Counted from the stretch's first letter, positions 1 through 6,263 are shown. The stretch: 6,263 bases of DNA from Gammaproteobacteria bacterium (GCA_024276775.1 JAJRWO010000309.1:1-6263); one strand, 5' to 3'. Notes: a model not told the origin generated them from the letters alone. Program-made: numbers and translations.

Positions 1-1
1 C

Positions 2-1381
2 AGTGAGATGCGTAATGACCCGGCCTTTATCACATTGGTTAAGAGCCTGCCTTTTAACCAGGGGACTGTATTTAATCACCTTCGTTACGAAAATCTCAAA
101 GTCAACCTGGCCAAATTGGCTGCTGAACGCGGTTATTTTGATGCCTATTTTAGCGAACACCGAGTGGAGATTGATCTGAAAAAATATCAGGTGCGCATTC
201 AGTTGCATTATGAAGGTGGCCAGCGTTACCGTTTTGGCAAAGTGTCATTACACCAGGATGTACTTTCCCCAGCACTGATACACCGTTACATCCCCTTCGA
301 AATTGGTTCACTTTATACACTTAACCAATTGATTGAATTACAACAAGCCCTGAATGACAGCGATTATTTTCGGACTGTGGAAGTCTCTCCCGCCAAACCA
401 CAAGCCGAAACAGGTGAGATTCCAATCACGGTTAAACTGACGCCACGCAGTCGCCACCGCTACAGCATGGGGCTTGGTTACGGTACCGACACGGGTGTTC
501 GTGCCAAGCTTGGCTGGGAGAGACCACTGCTGAATCATCGCGGCCATCGTTTGAATACCGAACTCAAAGTGTCTGAAATAGGTTATAGCTTAAGTGCCCA
601 TTATCGCGTACCGGTACTCAACCCTCGCACGGATCAACTGGTCTACAGTGCCGGTGTTGTCAATGAAAAAACCGATACCAGTGACAGTACAGTGCGCACG
701 ATTGGCACCAGCCTTAGCCGCGGCCGGGGCCCCTGGCGTGAATCTTTGGCATTGAATTACCAACAAGAAAAATTTGTGGTTGCCAATGACCGCGGCAACT
801 CCGTTTTGCTCATGCCCAGCGCTAGCTGGAGCCGCACCTGGGGGGCGAGTTTTATTCATACATTCGATGGCCTGCGCTTTGACATCAGCCTGCGTGGCAC
901 CAGTGAGAAATTGGTCTCAGACACCAGTTTTCTACAAATTCAGGCAGGCATTAAAGCCATTACGCCGCTGGGTCAGCGCAACAGAATTATTAGCCGGGGC
1001 AAATTGGGCAGCACACTGACAAATAAATTTAATCAACTGCCCTCCTCGGTACGTTTCTTTGCTGGTGGCGCTCAGAGTGTTCGCGGTTACGCCTATAACT
1101 CACTAGGGCCAGTAGATGGCCGTGGCAAGGTGATGGGCGGCAAACACCTGATGTCTGGCAGTATCGAATATGAACATAGCTTCACTGGTAAATGGGGGGT
1201 TGCGGTTTTTTATGATGGCGGCAATGCTATCAACAACATTTCAGACAAGCTGGAACGCGGTGCCGGTTTTGGTCTGCGCTGGCAATCACCAGTGGGGCAG
1301 GTGCGTATTAATATAGCCACTGCTATCAGTGACCCTGAGCATCCCTGGCGATTGCATATCAATATTGGCCCTGACTTATGA
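2..1381 (+). CDS. tamA: TamA, Omp85-family outer-membrane assembly protein, 5'-truncated by window edge
   Basis: Outer-membrane subunit of the translocation and assembly module; in characterised bacteria TamA pairs with TamB to help insert certain outer-membrane proteins. The frame is already open at base 2 (Ser-Glu before the first Met at 8), so that Met is internal and not the start. Numbering from it, the end of POTRA 2 includes RGYFDAYF (41-48). A full POTRA 3 spans about 74-146 (RYRFGKVSL, then SDYFRTVEV near 118-126). From about 150 the protein is alternating beta-strand typical of a 16-stranded barrel. The family signature in loop 6 is present as FFAGGAQSVRGY (350-361), with the conserved VRGY Arg at 359. 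The C-terminus GPDL resembles the GPEL-type end I recall for enteric TamA. The 457 visible residues against about 577 in E. coli imply that the signal peptide, POTRA 1 and part of POTRA 2 lie upstream. The overlapping tamB downstream strongly supports the assignment. Confidence 0.95.
   Translation, partial: SEMRNDPAFITLVKSLPFNQGTVFNHLRYENLKVNLAKLAAERGYFDAYFSEHRVEIDLKKYQVRIQLHYEGGQRYRFGKVSLHQDVLSPALIHRYIPFEIGSLYTLNQLIELQQALNDSDYFRTVEVSPAKPQAETGEIPITVKLTPRSRHRYSMGLGYGTDTGVRAKLGWERPLLNHRGHRLNTELKVSEIGYSLSAHYRVPVLNPRTDQLVYSAGVVNEKTDTSDSTVRTIGTSLSRGRGPWRESLALNYQQEKFVVANDRGNSVLLMPSASWSRTWGASFIHTFDGLRFDISLRGTSEKLVSDTSFLQIQAGIKAITPLGQRNRIISRGKLGSTLTNKFNQLPSSVRFFAGGAQSVRGYAYNSLGPVDGRGKVMGGKHLMSGSIEYEHSFTGKWGVAVFYDGGNAINNISDKLERGAGFGLRWQSPVGQVRINIATAISDPEHPWRLHINIGPDL
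1378..1381 (+). other. ATGA stop/start overlap coupling tamA and tamB
   Basis: The tamB ATG (1378-1380) shares bases with the tamA TGA (1379-1381). The preceding bases (attggccctgactt) contain no clear purine-rich Shine-Dalgarno sequence. Overlaps of this kind usually mean that ribosomes finishing the first gene reinitiate on the second. The likely consequence is one transcript with matched TamA and TamB synthesis; this is inference from the geometry. Confidence 0.8.
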
Positions 1382-4300
1382 AGCGCATACTGCCCAGGCT
1401 GTTGTTTTTTTTGTTATTGCCAGTGGTGCTGGCATTGGCATGGTTAACCATGACGGAAAGCGGCCTGCGCTGGAGCTATCAACAGCTTGAATCTTACCTG
1501 CCCGGCCAGTTAACGGTGACAAAACTGGACGGTCGACTGCTGGGTTCCATCACGGCAACAGGCATTGAATATAAACAAGGCGATGCCATCATCAGCACCG
1601 ACCAACTCAGCGTTAACTGGCGACCGCTTGCTTTGCTCAACGCCAACATCGATATTACCCGCCTGCATTTGCAAGCACTTAAAATTGTGATTCCCCCATC
1701 AGAAAAGGCAAACCAACCCCAGCCATTCAATCTGCCTGACATCAATTTCCCGTGGCGCATTTTACTGAAAAAGGTATTGATTGATGACGTCAGCATTATT
1801 CAAAACGAGCAACGTATCGATCTGCAGCAAATTAAATTCAGTGCGACCACACTTTTGAGTCAGATTAATATTGATGAACTCAATATTGTGGCCAATGATT
1901 TCAGTCTCAATATCACCGGCGAACTCCAACCCATTCAAGACTATTCTCACCAACTGACGCTGCGTTGGCAGCTGGCGCTTGCCTCAAAGGCATTACTAAA
2001 AGGCAAGGGCCGCTTAGTCGGCAACATCCATAAAAGTCGTCTAAACCAGCAGATTTCTGGCCCACTGAAACTAACACTCAATGCCGAAATAAATGACTTT
2101 TTTGAACACCTTAGTTGGCAGGTCAATATTGATGTGACTGAATTTAATACCGCAAAATTAAACCCTGGCTGGCCGGCGCTAAGCGGCAAACTAATGCTGA
2201 ATGGCAGCGGCGATCTTGGCAGTGCAAATATTGCCGCCAACGGGCAAGGACAATCGCCTGAACTTGGCCTCTTTGATGCGGATGTCAGCCTTCAGTGGCT
2301 AAATGACAATAGTATTCACATTGAAAATTTGATGCTGCATAGCCCGGTTAATGACAGTCGCATCCAAGCCTACGGTCAGTGGCTGCCCGATAATATGGGC
2401 GGCAATCTAGCCTTGACCCTGGATTGGCAAAACCTATCCTGGCCATTAACGGGAGATGCTCGTTTTAACAGCCCCCTTGGCAGCGGCCGGATGACGGGCA
2501 ATACCCAGCAATATCAGTTAGCACTGACAGCCGACCTGCTCATACCCCAGGCTCCCGCCTCAACAGTGTATGTCAGTGCCAAGGGCAATCTTGATGGCCT
2601 TGATGTTAGCTCCCTACGCATCACCACTCTTGAAGGTGAGGTCACCGCCAAAGGTAAACTCACCTGGTCGCCGCAGTTGGCTTGGCAAGCCCAGCTTAGT
2701 GGCCGTGATATCAACCCAGCCAAGTTTTGGCCAGAATGGCCTGGCCAGCTTAAAACAACATTGTCCAGCAATGGTCGCATTGAAAATGGCCAGTTGATCG
2801 CCTCAACTGATATCAGTGACCTCACAGGCACATTGCGCGGTTACCCTGTTTCACTGCGCACTGGTTTTGATTGGCGCAACAATGGTCTGGAGATTAGCCA
2901 TTTTGATTTTCGCTCCGGTACCTCTGAGATTAATGCGCAGGGACGTATTGGCGACTCATTGAATTTAAATATTGCCATCGATGCCAACGACCTGGGGGAT
3001 TTCTATCCCAAGGCCAAGGGGCAGCTCAACGCTAAGGCCTTGCTAACCGGGCCGAAAATGTCACCCACAATCACAACATCTTTTATGGCCAAGGCCTTGC
3101 ATCTGCCTGATTATGATATTGCCAGCCTCGATGGGACTGTGGTGGTCGATCTGCTCAACTGGCAACAAGTGGATATCATGTTGACGGCCCAAGCACTCAA
3201 ATTCAAGGAGCATACACTGCAATCGCTGGTCATTAATGCTGATAGCCAACAACTTGAAATCAAGCTGATCTCAGAAGCGATAAACGCCCAAATAAAACTC
3301 ATTGGAGAACCCATGAATGAAGGCTGGTTGGGAAAGGTCGAGCAGGTTGAGATAAAAAGTCAGCGTTTTGCCAATTGGCACCTCAAGCAGCCGGCCACGT
3401 TTTTTGTCAGCCAAAAATCATTGTTGAGTGACAACCTGTGTTTGCTATCCAATCAGCAGGCCAGTTTGTGTGTCTCACTCAATCACAATAATAAACAATG
3501 GCAATCCAGGCTGGTCAGCAGAAAAATACCACTTCAACTCCTCGACCCGTTACTCCCCCCTGACCTGACACTTGAAGGTGTCGCAAATACCACCGCCGAG
3601 CTGACATTTCAAATGCCAAACCAGCTTATGGGCCAGGCCCAGATTGATTTGCCTGCCGGAACTGTCAGTTACCCACTATTGATTGGCGAACGAGACCATT
3701 GGCAATACCAACATGCCAAGGCATCAATCATTCTGAATAAACAAGGTCTGCAAGCAGACGCCCAAATTGCCATTAACAATGGCGACCAATTCAAGGCGCA
3801 ACTTACCTTACCGGGGGCAAAACTATTGGCATTGGAACCGCAAAACCAAGCACTGCAAGCCCATGTTTCCTTGGCAGTACATGATCTTGGTTTATTCGAA
3901 ACCATCATGACTGACATTTATGATCTTCGCGGTGAAGCAAACCTTAATATCAACGCATCCGGAAGCCTGGCTCAACCTCGGTTCACGGGCCAAGCACACC
4001 TGCTCAATGCCAGCCTTCGCATACCACGCCTGGGGATTAACATTGATCAAATCAAGTTTAATAGTCAAAGCAAAGGACTGGAAACACTTCGCTTCAACCT
4101 TGAGGCCCATTCCGGTAACGGCAATCTTGTTGTTAAAGGGCAAACCCGCCTGGATAGAGGCGCTGGCTGGCCAACGCAAATCAGCATCAAAGGCAGTGAT
4201 TTTGAAATTTCGCGAATACCGGAAGCACGTGTACTGCTGACGCCTGACCTACAGATCAAACTGATAAACCGCCACATTGATATTGAAGGTAACGTTCACA

Positions 4301-5106
4301 TCCCCTATGCCAAACTGCAACCAAAAGACATCACCACCGCAGTACGCGTGTCAGCCGATACAGTGATCGTTGACGGTGAACAGAAAACGCCAGAAAAGTG
4401 GAATATTACCTCCAAAATCAGGCTCACGTTGGGGGATCGGGTAAATTTTTATGGTTTCGGCTTTGAAGGCCGCTTAGGTGGCAACCTGTTACTGCAAGAT
4501 GAACCCGGTCAACTGACCGCAGCCACAGGTGAAATCACCATTCCTGAAGGACGCTATCGCGCCTATGGCCAGCGTCTTAATGTTGAATATGGCCGCCTGC
4601 TCTATACCGGCGGGCCATTAAGCAACCCTGGCCTGGATCTGCGCGCCGTTCGCAAGGTCAACAACATAACAGCGGGGCTCAAGGTTGGTGGCAGTTTGAA
4701 TCAACCACGGATTGACCTCTTCTCCATACCTGCCATGGGGCAAACCGACACCCTCGCCTATCTTCTACTGGGGCGTCCCATCGAAAATGCCTCAGACGAA
4801 GATGGTGCCATGATGGCAAAAGCGGTACTGGCCCTGGGGCTAAGTGGTGGTGACCGCCTGGCTCGCACCCTGGGCAACCGGTTTGGTTTGGACGAAATGC
4901 GGGTTGAGAGCAGTGATCGTGGCGATCAGGCGTCACTGGTCATGGGTCGGTATATGTCACCCAAACTGTATATCAGCTACGGCGTTGGTTTGATCGAAAC
5001 GATTAATACCTTTAATGTCCGTTATCAGATCTCTGACCGGCTACAGCTAAAAGGTGAAAGCGGCGAACACCAGGGAGCCGATTTTCTCTACACGATCGAA
5101 CGCTAA
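1378..5106 (+). CDS. tamB: TamB, inner-membrane-anchored translocation and assembly module protein
   Basis: Periplasm-spanning partner of TamA. The family is AsmA-like, forming a long beta-taco groove, and is implicated in outer-membrane protein assembly and in phospholipid transport to the outer membrane. The 1242 residues are close to the E. coli length of about 1259, so the gene looks complete. Residues 4-25 form one hydrophobic N-terminal anchor following MKR, with no lipobox. About 30-900 is a long run of alternating beta-strand repeats. The C-terminal third is the conserved TamB/DUF490 domain, with GEITIPEGRYRAYGQ from residue 1051, a GRLLYTGGPLSNPGLDLRA stretch after it and DTLAYLLLGRP at 1124-1134. 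The protein ends in FLYTIER. The ATG at 1378 is chosen because it overlaps the tamA stop, gives the anchor helix directly and leaves no gap. I see no strong Shine-Dalgarno sequence before it. No frameshift or internal stop is visible, and no ytfP-like gene follows. Confidence 0.96.
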   Translation: MKRILPRLLFFLLLPVVLALAWLTMTESGLRWSYQQLESYLPGQLTVTKLDGRLLGSITATGIEYKQGDAIISTDQLSVNWRPLALLNANIDITRLHLQALKIVIPPSEKANQPQPFNLPDINFPWRILLKKVLIDDVSIIQNEQRIDLQQIKFSATTLLSQINIDELNIVANDFSLNITGELQPIQDYSHQLTLRWQLALASKALLKGKGRLVGNIHKSRLNQQISGPLKLTLNAEINDFFEHLSWQVNIDVTEFNTAKLNPGWPALSGKLMLNGSGDLGSANIAANGQGQSPELGLFDADVSLQWLNDNSIHIENLMLHSPVNDSRIQAYGQWLPDNMGGNLALTLDWQNLSWPLTGDARFNSPLGSGRMTGNTQQYQLALTADLLIPQAPASTVYVSAKGNLDGLDVSSLRITTLEGEVTAKGKLTWSPQLAWQAQLSGRDINPAKFWPEWPGQLKTTLSSNGRIENGQLIASTDISDLTGTLRGYPVSLRTGFDWRNNGLEISHFDFRSGTSEINAQGRIGDSLNLNIAIDANDLGDFYPKAKGQLNAKALLTGPKMSPTITTSFMAKALHLPDYDIASLDGTVVVDLLNWQQVDIMLTAQALKFKEHTLQSLVINADSQQLEIKLISEAINAQIKLIGEPMNEGWLGKVEQVEIKSQRFANWHLKQPATFFVSQKSLLSDNLCLLSNQQASLCVSLNHNNKQWQSRLVSRKIPLQLLDPLLPPDLTLEGVANTTAELTFQMPNQLMGQAQIDLPAGTVSYPLLIGERDHWQYQHAKASIILNKQGLQADAQIAINNGDQFKAQLTLPGAKLLALEPQNQALQAHVSLAVHDLGLFETIMTDIYDLRGEANLNINASGSLAQPRFTGQAHLLNASLRIPRLGINIDQIKFNSQSKGLETLRFNLEAHSGNGNLVVKGQTRLDRGAGWPTQISIKGSDFEISRIPEARVLLTPDLQIKLINRHIDIEGNVHIPYAKLQPKDITTAVRVSADTVIVDGEQKTPEKWNITSKIRLTLGDRVNFYGFGFEGRLGGNLLLQDEPGQLTAATGEITIPEGRYRAYGQRLNVEYGRLLYTGGPLSNPGLDLRAVRKVNNITAGLKVGGSLNQPRIDLFSIPAMGQTDTLAYLLLGRPIENASDEDGAMMAKAVLALGLSGGDRLARTLGNRFGLDEMRVESSDRGDQASLVMGRYMSPKLYISYGVGLIETINTFNVRYQISDRLQLKGESGEHQGADFLYTIER

Positions 5107-5165
5107 GCAACCGGCCTGACGTCGATAACTGGATTTCCCCACCCCTAAAGTATGGGGTAATATCC

Positions 5166-5399
5166 GTCTTCTCACACAATTGAGGCCGCATTCCCGAAGG
5201 CTCAGATTTAGCTCTGCACTGCCCATAAAGCTCTTAACGGTGTTCCGTAGATAGATCGTCAAAAGGTCGCCACGGACTCTAGAGCAGCCAACCTTGCAAG
5301 ATGCCAAACAAGCGCTTGAGCGTTTTTCAGCGAAACAGGATGCTAAATATCCTGCGATTAGCCCCGAGCTGGCGAGCAGACTGGGTGATGGCACTGTAA
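5166..5399 (+). pseudogene. Degenerate IS256-family (mutator-type) transposase fragment
   Basis: Three pieces of the family's central-to-late region appear in the right order but in three reading frames. Frame A (from 5179) reads TIEAAFPKAQI, a stop at 5209-5211, LCTAHKALNGVP, a stop at 5248-5250, then IDRQKVATD. This matches the family pattern in which a FPEAIEAVFP-like segment is followed by a VQLCIVHMVRNSLKFV-like segment and a DRKxVAxDLKxIY segment. A lesion near 5278-5296 removes the LRAIY-like part. Frame B (from 5297) reads QDAKQALERF then DAKYPAIS, matching the family's A-x-x-L-x-x-F and KYP-x-I-S segments. A further slip at about 5362-5367 moves to frame C, reading SWRADW and ending in a TAA at 5397-5399. 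The DDE catalytic residues and both IS ends are not recognisable, so the fragment is inactive. Family matching is from memory of consensus; confidence rests on several collinear motifs. Confidence 0.8.
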
Positions 5400-5446
5400 G
5401 TAAAATATAATATTAAGAAACCCATCGTATCTGCGCAGTATACCGA

Positions 5447-5479
5447 TGTTGTCAACAACAACTGAAAACTGAGCCAGTA
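5447..5479. mobile_element. Possible IS21-type terminal sequence (weak)
   Basis: The segment starts TGTTGTC and runs on to AAAACTGAGCCAGTA. A TGTTG start followed closely by an AAAACTGAGCCA block resembles the multi-repeat ends of IS21-family elements as I remember them. No istA or istB coding sequence and no second end are present in the window, so this would be a solo end left by deletion. A short GTTG/CAAC stem (5448-5459) lies inside it. The match could be chance. Confidence 0.25.
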
Positions 5480-5504
5480 CTATTTAATTAAGGCGCTGGC
5501 ATCA

Positions 5505-5590
5505 CCCATTAATCGTAAGCGTCCGCTTTGGATTACATGAGCCCCTGTGACTATGAACATAAATTATTGGACGTGAAAAAAGCGGCTTAA
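5505..5590 (+). pseudogene. IS3-family transposase C-terminal remnant (orfB 3' end), frameshifted
   Basis: The last residues of an IS3-type DDE transposase are visible in two frames. The first piece is NRKR at 5511-5522. After a slip of several bases comes ALDYMSPCDYEHKLLDVKKA from 5525, with a stop at 5588-5590. IS3-family OrfB proteins end with a YNRxRxHSxLGYxSPxxYE pattern. The NRKR, the YMSP and the DYE match it in order, while the RHS-type residues between them have been lost. The piece abuts a terminal-repeat-like sequence just after the stop, as expected for the right end of such an element. Nothing of the catalytic core upstream survives. Confidence 0.75.
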
Positions 5591-5593
5591 CTA

Positions 5594-5621
5594 GGGTGTC
5601 ACAAAAAGCTTGACCACGTCA
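5594..5621 (+). mobile_element. Right terminal repeat of the IS3-family remnant
   Basis: Immediately after the transposase stop, the sequence runs from GGGTGTCACAAAAAG to GACCACGTCA. Its reverse complement starts TGACGTGGTCAAGC, the TGA-type outer end typical of IS3-family inverted repeats, where the element's last bases are normally TCA. The four-base gap after the stop codon fits an intact right end. No matching left inverted repeat is visible in the window, so a flanking target duplication cannot be identified. Confidence 0.6.
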
Positions 5622-5650
5622 CAGAAATATTTACAGTCTCTAGGCAATTT

Positions 5651-5660
5651 TTGAATTCAA
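5651..5660. repeat. 10-bp perfect palindrome in an AT-rich flank
   Basis: TTGAATTCAA is its own reverse complement and is flanked by a T-run on one side and an A-run on the other, so the pairing extends by a few A-T or G-U pairs. It lies 27-36 bases past the stop of the minus-strand gene, next to a seven-base A run (T run on the minus strand) at 5662-5668. In RNA the stem would be short and AT-rich, so it is at best a weak terminator or decay barrier. Confidence 0.35.
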
Positions 5661-5686
5661 GAAAAAAATGATGAGTATGTCGCTAC

Positions 5687-6094
5687 TTATTTAGCTAGAC
5701 CGGATTTCCAGCTATGCACTTTTTTAAAAATAAATTTGACAAATGGACTATCAAGCTTTCGGTCACTATAATACCAAAACTCCATAGTGCCCTTTTTAAC
5801 TCTGACCGGTTCACCCACTAGCTCACGTACTTCATCATAGCTATACCCCACTTTGAGTCGGTTCCAATTTGCTTGATCCAGACTATCACCAGGATTAGTA
5901 GGGTTTGTACTTTGCTCAATCATTTGAACCACTTGTGGTGATTCAAAGGTATCCAAACGATGCTCAAGCTCAATAACACGTGAGGTCAATTCCATTACCT
6001 GCTGTTCTAAATCAGTATATGGAGACGCTAGGCTCACACTTGAGTTCGCTATCCCTAGCAATAAAATTCCACTTATTTTTAAACCGATTTGCAT
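5687..6094 (-). CDS. Exported small protein with coiled coil and BamE/SmpA-like domain
   Basis: A 135-residue protein, probably periplasmic. Residues 1-24 form a Sec signal peptide: MQIGLK, a hydrophobic core from ISGILLLGI, then a small-residue site around SLAS (cleavage near 23-24). There is no lipobox Cys, so unlike BamE it should not be lipidated. Residues 27-50 form a coiled coil with hydrophobic residues at 29, 33, 36, 40, 43 and 47, an exact 4-3 heptad spacing. A polar linker (51-75) leads to a compact domain at 77-133. That domain reads NWNRLKVGYSYDEVRELVGEP and then EFWYYSD, the W-x-x-L-x-x-G-x-S-x-x-E-V-x-x-x-LG-x-P pattern of SmpA/BamE-type domains. The ATG at 6094 is supported by AAGGGG six bases upstream and by the signal peptide. 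The gene is convergent to tamB and monocistronic as far as visible. The precise role is unknown; an envelope scaffold or assembly accessory is inference. Confidence 0.85.
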   Translation of the reverse strand: MQIGLKISGILLLGIANSSVSLASPYTDLEQQVMELTSRVIELEHRLDTFESPQVVQMIEQSTNPTNPGDSLDQANWNRLKVGYSYDEVRELVGEPVRVKKGTMEFWYYSDRKLDSPFVKFIFKKVHSWKSGLAK

Positions 6095-6100
6095 CTATAA

Positions 6101-6106
6101 CCCCTT
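6101..6106 (-). promoter_or_regulatory. Shine-Dalgarno sequence of the minus-strand BamE-like gene
   Basis: On the minus strand AAGGGG lies six bases before the ATG (spacer TTATAG) and follows an A-rich leader. Position and composition are what is expected of a strong ribosome binding site, and they decide the start at 6094. Confidence 0.75.
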
Positions 6107-6119
6107 GTTTTTTTCATAA

Positions 6120-6263
6120 TGTGGCAATTCTATCTTGCCCATGGCCAGAATGTCGACTCAAACAGCACAACAAGATTAAATATTTAGTTACTTTAAGATG
6201 GTCAGTTGCCCAAGCTACCAGGGATATTATTTCAGCCGCCCCATTCCTGAGAATGAGCTCATC
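6120..6263 (+). pseudogene. Degraded C-terminal end of an EAL-domain (c-di-GMP phosphodiesterase-type) gene, running off the window
   Basis: The clearest part, from 6207, reads CPSYQGYYFSRPIPENEL. This is the closing segment of EAL domains, where a Cys/Asp-rich turn leads to QGYxFSxPxPxxE. In the same frame upstream are ILPMARMS (from 6132), resembling the helix that precedes the AEGVE motif, then TQTAQQD, a TAA stop at 6177-6179, and IFSYFKMVS. The AEGVE-like catalytic segment expected between ARMS and QQD is absent, which fits an in-frame internal deletion plus a nonsense mutation. Another stop lies at 6117-6119 and nothing earlier in the domain is seen. EAL proteins hydrolyse cyclic di-GMP, but this piece cannot. 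The reading frame is still open at the right edge, so a further part of the gene may lie beyond. The alternative, a 22-residue or longer gene starting at the ATG at 6198, is unlikely because it would begin at the end of a domain. Confidence 0.7.
6127..6156 (-). promoter_or_regulatory. Candidate sigma70 promoter for the minus-strand BamE-like gene
   Basis: Read on the minus strand, TCGACA (6151-6156, five of six matches to TTGACA) is followed after 18 bases by TAGAAT (6127-6132, five of six matches to TATAAT). Transcription would start near 6120, giving a leader of about 26 bases that contains the ribosome binding site. The elements lie inside the decayed EAL-gene sequence on the opposite strand, so the promoter either arose in or was joined to that fossil. 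No operator-like repeat is evident around it. Confidence 0.5.

Larger units (their letters stand above)
5107..5686. other. 580-bp gene-free interval between convergent genes, made of decayed insertion-sequence pieces
   Basis: This stretch lies between the stop of tamB and the stop of the convergent minus-strand gene. No intact coding sequence is present. Both flanking genes are undisturbed, so the IS pieces listed separately accumulated in neutral space. The pieces are an IS256-type transposase fragment, a possible IS21-type end and an IS3-type end. What remains between them (5107-5165, 5400-5446, 5480-5504, 5622-5686) is short and mostly AT-rich, and I recognise nothing in it beyond weak hairpins. 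No GC-rich stem followed by a T-run that would make a convincing intrinsic terminator for either gene was found. Confidence 0.7.

Noticed and set aside
590..1019. Open frames on both strands inside the tamA barrel region
   Set aside because: They are alternative-frame shadows of the well-supported tamA frame, with no domain and no start signals.
4679..4936. 85-codon minus-strand open frame inside tamB, rich in Pro/His/Arg
   Set aside because: It lies antisense to the most conserved part of the TamB domain, and its composition is that of a reversed coding sequence.
5137..5158. ACCCC/GGGGT hairpin just after tamB as an intrinsic terminator
   Set aside because: The stem is only five pairs (5141-5145 with 5154-5158), and what follows is AATATCC rather than a T-run. 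Termination here is not supported.
5047..5394. 115-codon minus-strand open frame overlapping the tamB end and the following interval
   Set aside because: It overlaps the tamB 3' end and is antisense to the IS256-type fragment, which explains the base order. The product has no recognisable domain, is rich in Ser/Leu/Cys/Arg as in chance frames, and no supporting start signals were identified.
5662..5692. T-run (minus strand) with short AGTA/TACT stem as terminator of the minus-strand gene
   Set aside because: The T-run is good, but the stem before it is only four A/T-rich pairs with a six-base loop, too weak to call.
6117..6263. Minus-strand frame open from the right edge to a TGA near 6117 (about 48 codons)
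   Set aside because: It is antisense to the EAL remnant, contains no recognisable motif, and would end just before the intact minus-strand gene. The plus-strand reading explains the sequence better.
1..6263. A previously undescribed defence, retron, CRISPR or RNA system
   Set aside because: Both strands were read for regular direct repeats, long hairpins, reverse-transcriptase or nuclease motifs and tRNA-like structures. None was seen; the non-coding part is accounted for mostly by IS and gene remnants.

Overview
The window comes from a gammaproteobacterial-type chromosome. The main evidence is a tandem tamA-tamB pair of the translocation and assembly module (TAM) kind, followed by an accessory, decaying region. 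Genus and species cannot be read from the sequence.

Layout. Positions 2-1381 (+) hold the 3' four-fifths of tamA, an Omp85/BamA-superfamily outer-membrane protein whose 5' end lies outside the window. Its stop overlaps the start of tamB (1378-5106, +) in an ATGA. tamB encodes a complete 1242-residue inner-membrane-anchored AsmA-like protein with the TamB/DUF490 C-terminal domain. Positions 5107-5686 carry no intact gene but are not empty. They contain a frameshifted, stop-containing scrap of an IS256-family (mutator-type) transposase (about 5166-5399), a short stretch that looks like an IS21-type end (about 5447-5479, weak), and the extreme C-terminus plus right terminal repeat of an IS3-family element (about 5505-5621). 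On the minus strand, 5687-6094 encodes a small exported protein with a signal peptide, a heptad coiled coil and a BamE/SmpA-like domain. It has a good ribosome binding site and a plausible sigma70 promoter. Upstream of it, running off the right edge on the plus strand (about 6120-6263), is a degraded end of an EAL-domain (cyclic-di-GMP phosphodiesterase family) gene.

How the parts work together. TamA in the outer membrane and TamB spanning the periplasm form one envelope machine, implicated in outer-membrane protein insertion and lipid transport. Overlapping genes suggest coupled translation and matched amounts. The small minus-strand protein is also an envelope protein, with a fold class shared with the BAM subunit BamE. 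It is convergent to tamB, separated by IS debris, and has its own promoter, so a functional link to TAM is only a suggestion.

I see no CRISPR array, tRNA, rRNA or recognisable riboswitch. I also see no convincing new multi-gene system. The most interesting content is the layered set of gene and IS fossils between tamB and the right edge, which ordinary ORF calling would miss, and the small coiled-coil/BamE-like protein.
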